Shown here one piece after another: positions 11,588 through 12,924 of a DNA stretch of 12,924 bases. The stretch lies in NCBI GenBank assembly GCA_038057515.1, contig JBBUDB010000041.1, positions 1 through 12,924 on the forward strand, read 5' to 3'. The translations under genes were made by a program, and so were the position numbers. Below the pieces are notes generated by a model, which saw only the letters and a program-made list of their open reading frames with translations, did no database searches and had not been told where the DNA came from. Position 1 is the stretch's first letter. Each line of letters begins with the position of its first letter. This DNA is from DATJQA01 sp038057515. Its GTDB lineage: Bacteria > Patescibacteriota > Minisyncoccia > UBA6257 > 2-01-FULL-56-20.

Positions 11588-11639
11588 ACACATTGGCATC
11601 CTGGGCCGAGGGGGTTCAGGAGTTTCGTGGAGGAGAAAG

Positions 11640-12113
11640 ATGAAAAAACCAAAGATGAGCTTTGGAGACCGTGTCTTCGAGCGCGTCGGGCGCCTCACGC
11701 TGGCCCAAGTCGTGGGTGGTGCGATCGTCATCCTGGCGGTCATCATCCTGGTGGTGGCGATCCGTAACTCGCCGTCGACCGTCGAGGCCGACGTCGCGAA
11801 TTTGCCTGTCGCGGAGTGCCCGAGCGATGACACCGGTGGTTGCGTGCTCGCCGTCGAGATGCCCCAGGGGTTCGACCCCCGGGGGAAGAGGTTCCGCGCG
11901 GAACTCCGCCGAGGCGGCTTGGCGGTCAGCGTCGCGGCGCCGACCGGAGACCTCGTTTTCCACGAGGTCTACGGGGTGGTCCTTCGGGACCACAGGACGC
12001 GCTTCCTCGAGGTAGCGGCTGTCGACCAGGTGGACTTCCTCGTGCTGGTTGATCCGCAAGGGCCAGCGGGAGGGTGGAAGACCGCTGGGACAGCAGTCAT
12101 CGAGCGGCGCTAA
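11640..12113 (+). CDS. Membrane-anchored protein of unknown function
   Basis: A 157-residue protein I do not recognise. Seen: a positive N-terminus (MKKPKMSFGDR...R), one transmembrane segment at about 21-41 (very rich in V, I, L and A), then a segment of about 115 residues probably outside the cell. That part has two cysteines eight apart (C60, C68), possibly a disulfide, then beta-rich stretches (VLAVEMPQGFDP, RAELRRGGLAVSV, DFLVLVDPQG). GGAGG (11629-11633) stands 6 nt before the ATG, the clearest Shine-Dalgarno in the window. It has its own consensus promoter and terminator, so it is monocistronic and probably well expressed. It has a similar layout to the next gene but no visible sequence similarity. 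Confidence 0.72.
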   Translation: MKKPKMSFGDRVFERVGRLTLAQVVGGAIVILAVIILVVAIRNSPSTVEADVANLPVAECPSDDTGGCVLAVEMPQGFDPRGKRFRAELRRGGLAVSVAAPTGDLVFHEVYGVVLRDHRTRFLEVAAVDQVDFLVLVDPQGPAGGWKTAGTAVIERR

Positions 12114-12132
12114 ACGCGCCTACGTACATCAT

Positions 12133-12173
12133 CAGGGGGCTTGTGCCACGCGCACGGCCCCTTGAACATTTTT
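12133..12173 (+). terminator. Terminator of the 11640 gene
   Basis: CAGGGGGC (12133-12140) pairs with GCCCCTTG (12157-12164) with one G-U, and GTGC/GCAC stacks inside. AACA and then TTTTT (12169-12173) follow. Confidence 0.7.
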
Positions 12174-12181
12174 AGAGGTTC

Positions 12182-12211
12182 TTGACACAAAATTAGCGAC
12201 TGGTGTAATAT
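12182..12211 (+). promoter_or_regulatory. Promoter of the 12289 gene
   Basis: TTGACA (12182-12187), an 18-bp spacer and TAATAT (12206-12211). The leader of about 70 nt contains a TCTGGGG/CCCCAGA hairpin (12240-12246/12267-12273) that ends 3 nt before the AGAAGG ribosome-binding site. Confidence 0.75.
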
Positions 12212-12288
12212 CACCCTTAGTTTCAAACCCGAGGTGTTTTCTGGGGGCGCCAAGGGTTCACAACTTCCCCAGAGAAAGAAGGTTGGCT

Positions 12289-12678
12289 GTGCGACTTTTG
12301 AGAGGTCTCGCAGCCCTGCTCATCGGCGCGGGAACGTTGGTCGGCATCATGATGATGGCCGACAGCGGTCCGCCCGCCAACGAGATCAGGGTGGGATATC
12401 TGAATGCGAACACCGTCGACCTCGACCTCGTCCAGGCCATCGTCACCACGCGCGGCGCGCTCCCGACCAACTTCGGGCAAGCCAGCGTCGTTCGGGCCAT
12501 GGTCACCGCCGACACCCGGCTCGTGCCGAGCAAGGAGGTGAGCGCCTTCGCGCTGACCAGAGCGGTCATCCAGTACAGTGGCCCATCGATGGCCAACGAC
12601 TACTTGGCAGAGGAGCGGTTCGTCGACCTGCGGCGCCTCGGCGTCCGGCTCGTCCACGTGCGACCCCTTCGCTACTAA
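12289..12678 (+). CDS. Small signal-anchored protein of unknown function
   Basis: A 129-residue protein I do not recognise. I start it at GTG 12289 because AGAAGG (12277-12282) lies 6 nt upstream; TTG at 12283 would add two residues. Seen: an N-terminal hydrophobic segment (about residues 5-24, after VRLLR), either a signal peptide or an anchor. A mixed alpha/beta region of about 100 residues (QAIVTTRGALPTNFGQ, AFALTRAVIQYSGPS, FVDLRRLGVRLVHVRP) follows, with no cysteine. The strong promoter, defined leader and terminator of its own repeat the organisation of the upstream gene. Codon use is GC-rich (many GTC, CTC, GCC) compared with rpmG and the GIY-YIG gene. The product is inferred to lie at or outside the membrane. 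Confidence 0.6.
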   Translation: MRLLRGLAALLIGAGTLVGIMMMADSGPPANEIRVGYLNANTVDLDLVQAIVTTRGALPTNFGQASVVRAMVTADTRLVPSKEVSAFALTRAVIQYSGPSMANDYLAEERFVDLRRLGVRLVHVRPLRY

Positions 12679-12731
12679 AGCACACCTTCTCGTCCGGCGT
12701 GCGAGTTCTCGCGCGTCACACATCTCGTACT

Positions 12732-12774
12732 CGGCTCGGGTTCCTTTCGAGGGATCCGAGCCGCTCGCATTTTT
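12732..12774 (+). terminator. Intrinsic terminator of the 12289 gene
   Basis: CGGCTCGG (12732-12739)/CCGAGCCG (12756-12763) is a perfect 8-bp stem that extends inward as GTTCC/GGGAT. CTCGCA and TTTTT (12770-12774) follow. From 12775 to 12882 I see only a 7-bp inverted repeat, ATCCTGC (12803-12809)/GCAGGAT (12857-12863). Confidence 0.85.
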
Positions 12775-12882
12775 GCCCCCCTTGTTTCTGTCTGTGATGG
12801 GCATCCTGCGCAACCTTACAGTGTCCGCCAGAAGCTTAACGCGAAAGAGGAGCGAAGCAGGATAAAACCTCATTTTCTTTAG

Positions 12883-12911
12883 TTGAAAAAGCGCTCCGCT
12901 TTGTCTATAGT
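12883..12911 (+). promoter_or_regulatory. Promoter pointing out of the window
   Basis: TTGAAA (12883-12888), a 17-bp spacer and TATAGT (12906-12911). The spacer contains AAAGCG-CTC-CGCTTT, a perfect small palindrome. The transcribed gene lies beyond the window end. Confidence 0.6.
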
Positions 12912-12924
12912 AGGAAGGCGTTTC

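Noticed and set aside
12223..12873. 216-codon open frame on the minus strand over the last gene
   Set aside because: Antisense to the 12289 gene, it crosses that gene's terminator and promoter region and has no start signal or domain.

Overview
The window looks like a piece of a metagenome-assembled genome from the Candidate Phyla Radiation (Patescibacteria), most likely a fairly GC-rich Parcubacteria/Paceibacteria relative. This is inferred from gene content and style: a secreted coiled-coil protein with a DUF5667-like N-terminus, a short stand-alone GIY-YIG protein, compact ribosomal protein genes, tRNAs without an encoded CCA end, mostly Shine-Dalgarno-less AT-rich start regions, and intergenic spaces packed with small hairpins. 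TGA is used as an ordinary stop, so this is not a UGA-recoded Gracilibacteria or Absconditabacteria. A run of exactly 100 N (10439-10538) flanked by identical 55-nt copies shows that two contigs were scaffolded inside rplJ.

Layout. At 1-1260 (+) lie the 3' end of lysS and a small nucleotidyltransferase. At 1257-4445 (-) is dnaE, the only minus-strand gene, convergent with the nucleotidyltransferase and sharing 4 bp with it. From 4600 to 5670 (+) come two threonine tRNA genes, UGU and GGU, on either side of a SAM methyltransferase. The second tRNA is interrupted by a 229-nt group I intron. From 5674 to 6640 is the oddest stretch: a cluster of palindromes, a GIY-YIG nuclease gene, more palindromes that repeat the first set with covarying arms, the L33 gene rpmG, and an intact tRNA-Trp nested inside the remains of a second tRNA-Trp. 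From 6733 to 9787 (+) are an MBL-fold hydrolase, a secreted coiled-coil protein, a histidine-phosphatase-like protein and a HIT protein. From 9912 to 11540 are a structured leader, a small CBU_0592-like membrane protein, and the rplJ-rplL stalk operon. From 11558 to 12774 two small membrane-anchored proteins of unknown function each have a near-consensus promoter and their own terminator. A last promoter (12883-12911) points out of the window.

How the genes work together. Most of the recognisable content is translation (LysRS, tRNA-Thr x2, tRNA-Trp, L33, L10, L7/L12) and replication (DnaE). The best candidates for new biology are the tRNA-Thr(GGU) group I intron, the nested tRNA-Trp arrangement, the paired covarying hairpins around the GIY-YIG gene, and the structured leader before the small membrane protein. 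Structures were folded by eye, and all family assignments are from recognised motifs, not searches.
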